DNA of 64,000 nt from Flavihumibacter rivuli. GTDB lineage: Bacteria; Bacteroidota; Bacteroidia; Chitinophagales; Chitinophagaceae. Below, in pieces: positions 44,738 to 52,894 of this stretch (position 1 is its first letter; the number at the start of each line of letters is the position of its first letter). Location of the stretch: assembly GCF_018595685.2 (NCBI RefSeq), contig NZ_CP092334.1:4182001-4246000 (forward strand), written 5' to 3'. A model generated the notes under the pieces. The model was given only the letters and a program-made list of their open reading frames with translations, was not told where the DNA came from and did no database searches. The position numbers and the translations under genes were made by a program.

Positions 44738-45994
44738 TCACCGGTTCACGCTTCTCTTCCATAACAAACTGCCATCCCCATAGCTAAGGAACCTGAAGTC
44801 GTGTTCCAGGGCGTAATTGTATACCTGTCTCCAGTCATCGCCGATGGCAGCCGAGACAAGGAGCAGGAGTGTGGATTGCGGCTGGTGGAAATTGGTTACC
44901 AGGGCTTCGATCATGCGCAACTCATAACCAGGGGCGATCATGATCTGGGTTTTGGCGATAATGCGGTCTGTTTTATTTTTTTCCATCCAACGCAATAGTT
45001 GTGAAAGGGCAATCTGAATGGAAGTAGCGTGATCTGACAGGTGATCATAAACATCCCATTGCCCGATCTCCAATTCATCTATACTGGCATCCGGGTTTAA
45101 TCCTGCTTTGATGCCCATCCAATATAAACTTTCAAGGGTACGCAGGGATGTTGTGCCAATTGCTATGACTTTACCGGCATATTGGATGAGTTGTTCAATA
45201 GTAGTCTTGCTGACATCCATGAATTCCGCATGCATTTCATGGCCTTCCATGGTTTCAGATTTTACCGGCTTGAAAGTTCCCGCCCCTACATGAAGGGTCA
45301 CGAAGCAATGTTCAATTTGGCGGGCTGCCAGTTTATCGAAAACGGCCGGCGTAAAATGTAATCCGGCTGTCGGTGCCGCAACGGATCCTTCCCATTTGGC
45401 ATAAATGGTCTGGTACCTTTCCTGGTCACTCGATTCAGTGTCACGCTTTAAATAAGGAGGAATAGGGATCACGCCAAAATGGTGCAGCACCTCTGCAAAG
45501 GAATAATGGGCCGGTGCCCACGAAAGCTCCAGTACAAAAGTGTCGGACCGCCTTTCCTGCATGGCGGCATTCAGGATAAGCGGTTGCCCGTTAACGGTAG
45601 TTTCCCTGGTCAGCACCATGTCCTGTTTCCATTTACTGGCGCCACCAACCAGGCATTTCCATAATACGCCCCCTGTCTGGAGCATGGCAGAGGTGATATC
45701 CTGGTAACGCTCATGGGGTTCCAGGCAGAACACTTCAATCTTTCCACCCGATGGCTTGGAAAAGAAAAGCCGGGCTTCCACCACCTTGGTATTATTGAAG
45801 ACCAGTAAATGTCCCGGCTCAATATGGTCGGCCAGGTTCAGGTATTTGTCCTCAACAATTTCCCCTTCCCTGTAAACCAGCAGTTTCGATGCATCCCTTT
45901 GCTCCAGTGGATATGCAGCAATGCGCTGCTCCGGGAGGTCATAAATGAAATCTTCGATCTTCAGCGATCTCGGGTGTATATTTGATGTTGCCAT
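44738..45994 (-). CDS. queA: S-adenosylmethionine:tRNA ribosyltransferase-isomerase QueA
   Basis: A 418-residue enzyme that transfers the ribosyl part of SAM to 7-aminomethyl-7-deazaguanine in tRNA, a step in queuosine synthesis. Signatures are IEDFIYDLPEQRIAAYPLEQ at the N-terminus, GHLLVFNNTKVVEARLF, APTAGLHFTPAVFDKL, HVGAGTFKPVKSE and NFHQPQSTLLLLVSA. It is longer than the E. coli protein (about 356), an extension I have seen in Bacteroidota members. Other queuosine genes are not in the window. It is monocistronic on minus. Confidence 0.96.
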   Translation of the reverse strand: MATSNIHPRSLKIEDFIYDLPEQRIAAYPLEQRDASKLLVYREGEIVEDKYLNLADHIEPGHLLVFNNTKVVEARLFFSKPSGGKIEVFCLEPHERYQDITSAMLQTGGVLWKCLVGGASKWKQDMVLTRETTVNGQPLILNAAMQERRSDTFVLELSWAPAHYSFAEVLHHFGVIPIPPYLKRDTESSDQERYQTIYAKWEGSVAAPTAGLHFTPAVFDKLAARQIEHCFVTLHVGAGTFKPVKSETMEGHEMHAEFMDVSKTTIEQLIQYAGKVIAIGTTSLRTLESLYWMGIKAGLNPDASIDELEIGQWDVYDHLSDHATSIQIALSQLLRWMEKNKTDRIIAKTQIMIAPGYELRMIEALVTNFHQPQSTLLLLVSAAIGDDWRQVYNYALEHDFRFLSYGDGSLLWKRSVNR

Positions 45995-46041
45995 TGGGCT
46001 GCAAATTGGTGCAAAAACAGGAATAAAGGGGAGGATAATTT

Positions 46042-46788
46042 ATGAAACTGCGTTGGCAAATATTCGTATTGGTTGTAATGCTGGCGGGCCTTTCCCTGGC
46101 AGGTTGCCAGAAGGAAATTTCTGATCCGGATGGTGGTAGTAATGGCAGGCTTTGTACAGGTTGTGAGTTCCTTCCGGCCTGCGATAGCTCTTATTATGTA
46201 TATGTTGATTCTACGGCAAATGGGGTGGATAGCAATTACAACCTGATCACCATAGAAGGGGATAGCTCGATCAATGGCAGGAAGTTTTATAAAATGAGCA
46301 CCATTGGCTTCTTTGGGGAGGGCATATTCTTCCAGTGTGGTGGAGGCGATTACCAGGTCTATGGACGAGCAGACCAGTTGGGCCTCAACCTTGATTCCCT
46401 GTTTGGATTATTAGGCGGTGGCGGCCTGCCTCCGGGTACACTTCCCCAGCCTGGCCCATTGTTGATCAATATCCTCAAAAGCAGTGCTGGAGCGGGTGCG
46501 CAGTGGACGGATAATCTTTATAAAGCCAGTATATTCCTCATCAATCTTTCCATTGATGCAAAGTCAACCATGCTGGAAAGGTTGCCTTCCTACCAGGTTT
46601 TAGAAACCAATTTCACTAATGTTTTACGTGTCCGGTCTAATATCGTTTTTTCCCTTACCGGCAGTCCGGACCTGGAGCTGGGCCAGCTGGATGTTTGGTA
46701 TGCCTCCGGTGTGGGTATTATTCGTGCCCAGGCCATTTCAGAAGGGGCACTGGTATTGGATAGGAAGTTGGCCAGGTGGCAGCAATAG
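46042..46788 (+). CDS. lipoprotein of unknown function
   Basis: A 248-residue lipoprotein with a signal ending SLAGC (acylated Cys22). The mature part has CTGCEFLPACDSSYYVYVDS near the N-terminus, with three further cysteines in CTGCEFLPAC, and a flexible Gly/Pro-rich loop LFGLLGGGGLPPGTLPQPGP in the middle. The remainder alternates short strands. No known domain is recognised. It is divergent from queA, 47 bp apart, and precedes the long intergenic region before the dcw cluster. Confidence 0.75.
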   Translation: MKLRWQIFVLVVMLAGLSLAGCQKEISDPDGGSNGRLCTGCEFLPACDSSYYVYVDSTANGVDSNYNLITIEGDSSINGRKFYKMSTIGFFGEGIFFQCGGGDYQVYGRADQLGLNLDSLFGLLGGGGLPPGTLPQPGPLLINILKSSAGAGAQWTDNLYKASIFLINLSIDAKSTMLERLPSYQVLETNFTNVLRVRSNIVFSLTGSPDLELGQLDVWYASGVGIIRAQAISEGALVLDRKLARWQQ

Positions 46789-46800
46789 TCCAGTTGGTCA

Positions 46801-46837
46801 TGGATTTCGGGTTATGAAATCCACCGGGCGTTTTTTT
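46801..46837 (+). terminator. possible terminator after the lipoprotein gene
   Basis: An 8-bp stem TGGATTTC/GAAATCCA with a 7-nt loop is followed after 7 bp by seven T residues. The gap between stem and T-run makes it imperfect. Confidence 0.4.
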
Positions 46838-47040
46838 ACCACTTTCCTACACTTCATTATTTGTTTGGGGCAATCATTACAACCTGACACTCTCTTGGTA
46901 AGCCTGATGAGCATAACCAGGAAGGGGGTTAGCGTTCTTTCCTTCCATTACGACAAGGCAAAACTATGATACCTGAATTTCCTGCTGGCAGGTAGGCTTT
47001 TTCTCCATTCTTAGTGCTCCCGACTTTACCCAATTTTGGC

Positions 47041-47162
47041 TTTTCCACAGCAATTCACGCTTATCCACAGGTTTCCCACAAACAGGCGTTGAAAACGCCC
47101 CTGAAAACAGGCTGAAACGTAGAACTACGGCAGCTTTGAGCGTATTTCTCCCATGTGGAAAA
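47041..47162. promoter_or_regulatory. cluster of DnaA-box matches
   Basis: Three exact matches to TTWTNCACA lie within 122 bp: TTTTCCACA (47041-47049), TTATCCACA (47061-47069, the strict consensus) and, on the other strand, TTTTCCACA (complement of 47154-47162). A near match, TTTCCCACA, is at 47072-47080. The first two are 20 bp apart in the same orientation. Function, whether replication initiation or control of the dcw operon, is inferred. Confidence 0.55.
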
Positions 47163-47178
47163 AATAAAGCTTCCAAAA

Positions 47179-47216
47179 TTTGTCCCGAAAGTGGGAAAAA
47201 GTGTTATTTTGTGGTA
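47179..47216 (+). promoter_or_regulatory. mraZ promoter with overlapping MraZ-type repeats
   Basis: TTTG at 47179-47182 and TTATTTTG at 47204-47211 (one mismatch from TAnnTTTG) are 21 bp apart, giving a start near 47217 and a 30-nt leader. Three repeats, GTGGGA (47191), GTGTTA (47201) and GTGGTA (47211), follow each other at exactly 10 bp. This is like the TGGGN repeats bound by MraZ in E. coli, and they cover the spacer and the -7 element. Confidence 0.55.
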
Positions 47217-47248
47217 ATAAATGTCAATCTTCTTACATAACGATGTGA

Positions 47249-47710
47249 ATGATAGGTTTTCTCGGGGAATACGAAGCAACACTGGACGCCAAAGGGCGCT
47301 TCCTCTTACCGGCAGGGCTGAAAAAGCAGATGCCGGAAGGTGAGGTACGCTTCGTCATCAACCGGGGGTTTGAGAAGTGCCTGACACTGTATCCCATGCA
47401 AAGTTGGGAACCGATATATAAGGAGATCAGCAAGCTGAACGATTTTGACCCCAAAGTAAGGGAATTCAGAAGGTATTTCCTGAATGGGGCAACGGAGGTG
47501 GAACCGGATTCAGCAGGACGCTTGCTGCTGCCGCCGAACCTGAAGGAGCATGCGGGGCTGGAGAAAGACATCGTACTGGTGTCGGCGGTAAACAAAATTG
47601 AAATTTGGGATGCTGGTAAGTACAAACAGTTCTTTGACTCTTTCTCACCCGAGGCATTTAGCAACCTGGCGCAACAGGTGATGGCTAAAGCCAATGAACC
47701 CGGACAATAG
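47249..47710 (+). CDS. mraZ: transcriptional regulator MraZ
   Basis: A 153-residue protein with two SpoVT/AbrB-like halves: FLGEYEATLDAKGRFLLPAG in the first and GATEVEPDSAGRLLLPPNLK in the second, both with the characteristic DxxGR motif. MraZ binds repeats in its own promoter and represses the dcw operon in E. coli. The candidate operator is just upstream. The gene overlaps rsmH by 17 bp if rsmH starts at 47694. Confidence 0.97.
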   Translation: MIGFLGEYEATLDAKGRFLLPAGLKKQMPEGEVRFVINRGFEKCLTLYPMQSWEPIYKEISKLNDFDPKVREFRRYFLNGATEVEPDSAGRLLLPPNLKEHAGLEKDIVLVSAVNKIEIWDAGKYKQFFDSFSPEAFSNLAQQVMAKANEPGQ

Positions 47711-48683
47711 TGGCATGGTAAAAAAGAAGAACATACAGGTCGCGGGTACGGAACCAGCCGATCTGTCGGCATCCGCCTACCATATACCGGTTTTATTACA
47801 GGAATGCATTGATGCATTGGCGATCCGCCCTGATGGTGTATATGTTGATTGCACCTTTGGCGGTGGCGGGCATTCAAGGGCGATCCTGGAAAAGTTAGGC
47901 CCGGAAGGACGTCTGGTTGCTTTTGACCAGGATGCTGATGCAAAGCAGAACCTCCCGGCTGACGACCGCGTATTGTTTGTTCCCCAGAATTTCAGGTATC
48001 TCCAGCGTTTCTTGCGGTTACACAAGATCAATGGGGTTGATGGGGTGCTGGCTGACCTGGGTGTTAGCAGCCACCAGTTTGATGAGGCAGAGCGTGGCTT
48101 TTCAATCCGCTTTGATGCCGACCTGGACATGAGGATGGACCAGCGATCAGAGCTGACCGCAAAAGAGATCCTGGCATCCTATGCTGAACAGCAATTGCAT
48201 AAACTGTTCGAACAGTATGGGGAAGTGACCAATGCCAGGACCCTGGCGAGGACAATAGTAGCCGCCCGGGGTAAGATGCCGATGCAAACCATCAGCCAGT
48301 TCAAGGCGGTAGTGCAGCCTGTGGTCAAAGGCAATCCTAACAAATATTTTGCCCAGGTATTCCAGGCCCTTCGCATTGAAGTAAATGATGAATTGGGTGC
48401 CCTGAAGGAAATGCTGCAGCAATTGCCCGCAGTATTACATCCCGGTGGAAGGGCGGCCATCATCACCTTCCATTCGCTGGAAGACAGGATCGTTAAGAAT
48501 TATTTTAAGAAGGGGGTGTTTGAAGAAGTGGAAGACCAGAATCCTTTTGAGAATAAGGAGGTGAAACTGGAATTGAAAGTGGTGGGCAAGAAACCAGTGT
48601 TGCCCACGGAAAAGGAAATGAAAATGAATCCGAGGTCACGCAGTGCCAAACTGAGGGTGGCCGAAAAGATAGAAACGAAGTAG
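47694..48683 (+). CDS. rsmH: 16S rRNA (cytosine(1402)-N4)-methyltransferase RsmH (MraW)
   Basis: A 329-residue SAM-dependent methyltransferase modifying C1402 of 16S rRNA. N-terminal YHIPVLLQECIDAL, SAM motif YVDCTFGGGGHSRAIL, LADLGVSSHQFDEAERGFSI and AAIITFHSLEDRIVKNYFKK are diagnostic. The start is ambiguous: ATG 47694 lies within mraZ, while ATG 47715 is 4 bp after the mraZ stop and removes seven non-conserved residues. Second gene of the dcw cluster. Confidence 0.97.
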   Translation: MNPDNSGMVKKKNIQVAGTEPADLSASAYHIPVLLQECIDALAIRPDGVYVDCTFGGGGHSRAILEKLGPEGRLVAFDQDADAKQNLPADDRVLFVPQNFRYLQRFLRLHKINGVDGVLADLGVSSHQFDEAERGFSIRFDADLDMRMDQRSELTAKEILASYAEQQLHKLFEQYGEVTNARTLARTIVAARGKMPMQTISQFKAVVQPVVKGNPNKYFAQVFQALRIEVNDELGALKEMLQQLPAVLHPGGRAAIITFHSLEDRIVKNYFKKGVFEEVEDQNPFENKEVKLELKVVGKKPVLPTEKEMKMNPRSRSAKLRVAEKIETK

Positions 48684-48806
48684 TAGGTGTGAGACCGAGA
48701 TTGGTAGCGAAATGGTTCAAATTAAAGTATCCGACCTCTGATGACGGTTTTTGTAAAGAATACTTGTTAAATGTAATGTCCTATTGATTAACCACTTTTA
48801 ACTGGT

Positions 48807-49124
48807 ATGGAACAGGCAGCAGTAAAGAAGGAAAAGCGATTCAGGATCAATTATCAGTGGATAGTGAAGAATATTCCATTCTTCCTTTTCCTGAGTGTGC
48901 TGGCTGTTATCTATATATACAACGGGCATTATTCTGACAAGATCATCAAGGATATCAACCGAACGAACAGGGAACTGAAGGAGATGCAATTTGAGTACAA
49001 GACCCTGAAAAGTGAATTGATGTTCAGGAGTAAGCAGAGTGAATTGGCAAAGGCTGTAGAGCCGCTGGGATTAAAAGAACTGGTTGCGCCACCGGTTGTG
49101 TTGAAGGATAGCCTGGCCAATTGA
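48807..49124 (+). CDS. ftsL: FtsL-like cell division protein
   Basis: A 105-residue bitopic protein with a short basic cytoplasmic N-terminus, one TM helix (about 25-44, IPFFLFLSVLAVIYIYNGHY) and a periplasmic coiled coil (IKDINRTNRELKEMQFEYKT) with regular hydrophobic spacing. Sequence similarity to E. coli FtsL is slight, and identification rests on size, topology and its place between rsmH and ftsI. FtsL works with FtsB/FtsQ to activate septal synthesis. A 123-bp gap upstream has no obvious promoter. Confidence 0.88.
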   Translation: MEQAAVKKEKRFRINYQWIVKNIPFFLFLSVLAVIYIYNGHYSDKIIKDINRTNRELKEMQFEYKTLKSELMFRSKQSELAKAVEPLGLKELVAPPVVLKDSLAN

Positions 49125-49182
49125 GTTGAAACGAATTAGTAAGCACAGAAAGTAATTTTCAGAACCATAACCTTGCCATCAC

Positions 49183-51291
49183 TTGGAAGTAAAAAGAGAC
49201 ATACTGTGGAGGGTGTACCTGAGTTTTATTGGCATTGTCATCCTTTCCATGTTGGTTTTAGGAAGAGCTCTTTACATACAGAACGTTGAAGGAAACTATT
49301 GGCGAAGCAAAAGCGACAGCATGCATACCAGGATCATCAACCTGGAAGCAGAGAGGGGAACCATCTATAGTGCGGATGGTAGCATGCTGAGTACTTCCAT
49401 TCCTTTCTTCAATATCTATATAGATTTTGGGGCGGAAGGATTGAGGGAGAAAAATGGAAAGCGTTTCAGGGATAATATCGACTCCCTGAGTATTGGATTG
49501 GCAGCCATTTTTCGCGACCAGACTGCTGCTGAATACAAAAAGCAGCTGCAGTATGGCTTCAGGAAGAAGGATCGCTATTTCCAGTTGAAGAAGAACATTG
49601 ACTTCAACCAGTACAAGCAATTGCGTGAATTGCCATTGGTTCGCCAGGGCCGTAATAAAAGTGGTTTTATCGCCGAAGTGAAAAGCAAGCGACTGAATCC
49701 ATTTGGCTTACTGGCTAACAGGACCATCGGCCTTGCGCGGGAGAATGCACAGAACGTTGGCCTGGAGCGTACTTATGATAGCCTGTTAAAAGGTGAGTCG
49801 GGAAAGAAGCTGGTACGCTTTATCGCTGGTGGGGTTGCAGTTCCGGTTGAAGGTTACGAAGTGGAGCCGGAGAATGGGAATGACCTCGTGACCACGCTGG
49901 ATGTGAATATCCAGGACATTGCCGAGAATGCTTTGTTGAAGATGATGATCGAAAATGAAGCGGAGCATGGAACCTGCCTGGTGATGGAAACCGCTACAGG
50001 AAAGATCAGGGCTATCGCCAATCTTGGGAAACGTGGGGAAGGGGAATATTGGGAGGACCTGAACTACGCCATCAGGGCATCAGAACCTGGTTCGACCTTC
50101 AAGCTGGCTACGATGCTGGCTGTTTTGGAAGACCAGAAAGTACATATCGGCAACCATGTGAACTTGGAGAATGGGGTGTGGAAAGTGAATGGCCGGACGG
50201 TCTTTGACAGTGAGCGTCACAACAGGACAGATGTGACAGTACAACAGGCTTTCGAGTTGAGTAGTAATGTGGGAATGGCGAAACTGGCCATGAATTATTA
50301 CTCCAGGAACCCAATGCAGTACATAGAACACTTGCGGAAACTACACCTGCATGAGTTCTCCGGGATCGACCTGGTGGGGGAGACAAGGCCGGTGATCAAG
50401 ACACCAAAGTCCAAGACCTGGAGTGCTACCTCTCTTCCCTGGATGTCCTTTGGTTATGAAGTATTGGTGAGCCCTTTGCAGACCTTGATGGTGTACAATG
50501 CAGTGGCCAACAACGGACGGATGATGAAGCCCTACCTGGTGGAAGAAGTAAGGGAGAATGGCCTGGTGGTAAAGAAGAATGATCCTGTAGTGCTTGAAGA
50601 AAAGATCTGTAGTGAGGCTACCCTGAGACAGTTGAAGACCTGCCTGGAAGGTGTGGTGACAAATGGAACAGCCAAGAGCCTGCAGACGCCTTACTATAAG
50701 ATAGCAGGTAAGACGGGGACAGCGCTGGTGGCGAATGGCAATAGGGGTTATGCGGATCACATTTACCAGTCCTCTTTTGCCGGGTATTTTCCGGCGGAAA
50801 ACCCGAAGTACAGCATAATAGTGGTGATCAAGAATAAGCCACATGCAGTAAAATATTATGGCGGTGCAGTTGCCGGTCCTGTTTTCAGGGAAATAGCCGA
50901 TAAGCTCTTTGCTTTACATGGAAGCCAGGTGCCGGTGTCAACAGCAGTTTTGCCGGGAAAAGACAGTTCTGCCTTTTACTACGCCGGTGAAAGCCATGAA
51001 GTGAGAAGGGTGTTGGAGAAGCTGAAAGTGCCCTTTGTGGATTCTGCCCGTGAAATGGAATGGACGAGTGTATATGCGGGCCAGGACTATAAACCTGTTC
51101 TTCAGAAGCGAATGGTAGTAAAGCAGCATATGCCGAGTGTGAAAGGGATGGGGTTAAAGGATGCCTTGTATTTGCTGGAAAGCCTCAACCTGAAAGTAGT
51201 GGCCAAAGGCAAGGGAAAGGTGGTTGAACAGTCGGTTGAACCCGGTGCGCTGATCACAAAAGGTAATACAGTAACGATTGAATTGAACTAA
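49183..51291 (+). CDS. ftsI: penicillin-binding protein FtsI/PBP3 with C-terminal PASTA domain
   Basis: A 702-residue septal D,D-transpeptidase: TM helix about 12-30, a dimerisation domain (LEAERGTIYSADGSMLSTSI), and a catalytic domain with Ser304 in STFK, SSN at 360-362 and KTGTA at 510-514. The C-terminal PASTA-like domain (about 640-702) follows (KGMGLKDALYLLESLNLKVV). A TTG start at 49183 is used because an in-frame stop at 49168 leaves no ATG before the TM helix. GTG 49213 would shorten the cytoplasmic tail. It overlaps murE by one base. Confidence 0.95.
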   Translation: MEVKRDILWRVYLSFIGIVILSMLVLGRALYIQNVEGNYWRSKSDSMHTRIINLEAERGTIYSADGSMLSTSIPFFNIYIDFGAEGLREKNGKRFRDNIDSLSIGLAAIFRDQTAAEYKKQLQYGFRKKDRYFQLKKNIDFNQYKQLRELPLVRQGRNKSGFIAEVKSKRLNPFGLLANRTIGLARENAQNVGLERTYDSLLKGESGKKLVRFIAGGVAVPVEGYEVEPENGNDLVTTLDVNIQDIAENALLKMMIENEAEHGTCLVMETATGKIRAIANLGKRGEGEYWEDLNYAIRASEPGSTFKLATMLAVLEDQKVHIGNHVNLENGVWKVNGRTVFDSERHNRTDVTVQQAFELSSNVGMAKLAMNYYSRNPMQYIEHLRKLHLHEFSGIDLVGETRPVIKTPKSKTWSATSLPWMSFGYEVLVSPLQTLMVYNAVANNGRMMKPYLVEEVRENGLVVKKNDPVVLEEKICSEATLRQLKTCLEGVVTNGTAKSLQTPYYKIAGKTGTALVANGNRGYADHIYQSSFAGYFPAENPKYSIIVVIKNKPHAVKYYGGAVAGPVFREIADKLFALHGSQVPVSTAVLPGKDSSAFYYAGESHEVRRVLEKLKVPFVDSAREMEWTSVYAGQDYKPVLQKRMVVKQHMPSVKGMGLKDALYLLESLNLKVVAKGKGKVVEQSVEPGALITKGNTVTIELN

Positions 51292-52757
51292 TGGCCAGCC
51301 TTCAGGAAATATTATACGGAGTGAGGATCAGGTCGATCAACGGTGACCTCCGATTGGATGTCGCTGGGTTGCAGATCGATTCGAGGAAGGTGGGGAAAGC
51401 AGATTGTTTTATTGCCATCAAAGGGGTGCAGGCAGATGGTCACCAATTCATAGGAAAAGCAATTGACCAGGGAGCGGGAGCGGTCGTTTGTGAGCAGTTG
51501 CCCGATTCCCTTAGCGAAGGTGTAACCTATGTGCAGGTGGAGGATAGTGCAGAGGCTGCTGGCATAATGGCACATAATTTTTACGACAGGCCATCTGAAA
51601 AAATAAAACTGGTGGGTGTAACCGGGACGAATGGAAAGACTACGGTAGCCACCTTGTTATATAAGCTCTTTACATCACTGGGATACGATTGCGGTTTGCT
51701 GAGTACGGTGCAGAATGTTATTGCCGGGAATGCATTGCCTGCTACGCATACCACACCGGATGCCATTAGCCTGAATGCCTTGTTGCACCAGATGGTGAAC
51801 GCCGGTTGTAAGTATGCTTTCATGGAAGTGAGCTCCCATGCTGTTCACCAGCATAGGATCGCAGGCTTGCAATTCAGGGGTGGGTTGTTTACGAACATCA
51901 CCCACGATCACCTGGATTACCACAAGACATTCGATGAGTACATCAGGGTAAAGAAATCCTTCTTTGATGGTCTGGGTGGCCAGGCTTTTGCGATCAGCAA
52001 CCTGGACGATAAAAGGGGGCAGGTAATGCTGCAGAATACGAATGCTGTAAAATATTTCTACAGTCTTCGTTCGCTGGCAGATTTCAAGGGAAAGATACTG
52101 GAGAACGGTTTGACGGGTCTGGTAATGACCATCAACGACCAGGAAGTGCATTTCAGGTTGATCGGTGAGTTTAATGCCTATAACCTGCTGGCAGTATATG
52201 GAGCGGCTATTTGCCTGGGCGAGGACAAGCATGAAGTGTTGCGTTGCCTGAGTGTGCTGAGTGGTGCGGAAGGAAGGTTTGAATATGTGGTATCACCCAA
52301 GGAAAGGATAATCGGGATCGTAGACTATGCCCATACGCCGGATGCACTGGTGAATGTGTTGAAGACGATCCAGCAGTTGCGGAAGGGGCATGAAAAGATC
52401 TTTACAGTAGTGGGTTGTGGCGGGGATCGGGATAAGACAAAACGACCGGTAATGGCTCAGGCCGCCTGTGATTTCAGTGATAAGGCCATCTTCACTTCGG
52501 ATAACCCCCGCAGTGAGGATCCCCAGGAGATCCTTAAGGATATGGAAGCGGGGTTGAATACCGCCGCAAAGAGGAAATACCTCTCCATAGCGGACAGGCG
52601 GGAGGCCATAAAAACGGCATTCAGCCTTGCCGGCCCGGAAGATATCATCCTGATTGCCGGCAAGGGCCACGAAAAATACCAGGAAATAAAAGGAGTGAAA
52701 CACCACTTCGATGATAAGGAAGAGGTTGAAAAAGTGATAGCGGACCTGGATAAGTGA
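51291..52757 (+). CDS. murE: UDP-MurNAc-tripeptide synthetase MurE (meso-DAP-adding)
   Basis: A 488-residue Mur ligase that adds the third peptide residue to UDP-MurNAc-L-Ala-D-Glu. The ATP loop is VTGTNGKTTVATLLYKLF, with the carbamylated-Lys region after the THTTPDAISL segment, and the motif DNPRSEDP near residue 405 is the marker for meso-diaminopimelate specificity (a lysine-adding enzyme would have another motif). The start ATG overlaps the ftsI stop (TAATG), implying translational coupling. Confidence 0.97.
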   Translation: MASLQEILYGVRIRSINGDLRLDVAGLQIDSRKVGKADCFIAIKGVQADGHQFIGKAIDQGAGAVVCEQLPDSLSEGVTYVQVEDSAEAAGIMAHNFYDRPSEKIKLVGVTGTNGKTTVATLLYKLFTSLGYDCGLLSTVQNVIAGNALPATHTTPDAISLNALLHQMVNAGCKYAFMEVSSHAVHQHRIAGLQFRGGLFTNITHDHLDYHKTFDEYIRVKKSFFDGLGGQAFAISNLDDKRGQVMLQNTNAVKYFYSLRSLADFKGKILENGLTGLVMTINDQEVHFRLIGEFNAYNLLAVYGAAICLGEDKHEVLRCLSVLSGAEGRFEYVVSPKERIIGIVDYAHTPDALVNVLKTIQQLRKGHEKIFTVVGCGGDRDKTKRPVMAQAACDFSDKAIFTSDNPRSEDPQEILKDMEAGLNTAAKRKYLSIADRREAIKTAFSLAGPEDIILIAGKGHEKYQEIKGVKHHFDDKEEVEKVIADLDK

Positions 52758-52894
52758 GTGAGAAGGATTAAAAAAGGAATTGAATAACCAAGTTGCAATA
52801 GTTGCATCATTGGATTGACAACGATAATTGGACGGTTACAATCAACGCTGCATAGCTGGACACTATGTAGCAAGCCGGTAACAAACAAACCATC

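Larger units (their letters stand above)
46789..47248. other. 460-bp intergenic region upstream of the dcw cluster
   Basis: No gene is seen here. From left to right it holds a weak terminator (46801), roughly 200 bp without recognisable signals, a DnaA-box cluster with a short GGCGTT/AACGCC hairpin at 47085-47099, an A+T-rich stretch at about 47157-47230, and the promoter with MraZ-type repeats. Confidence 0.7.
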
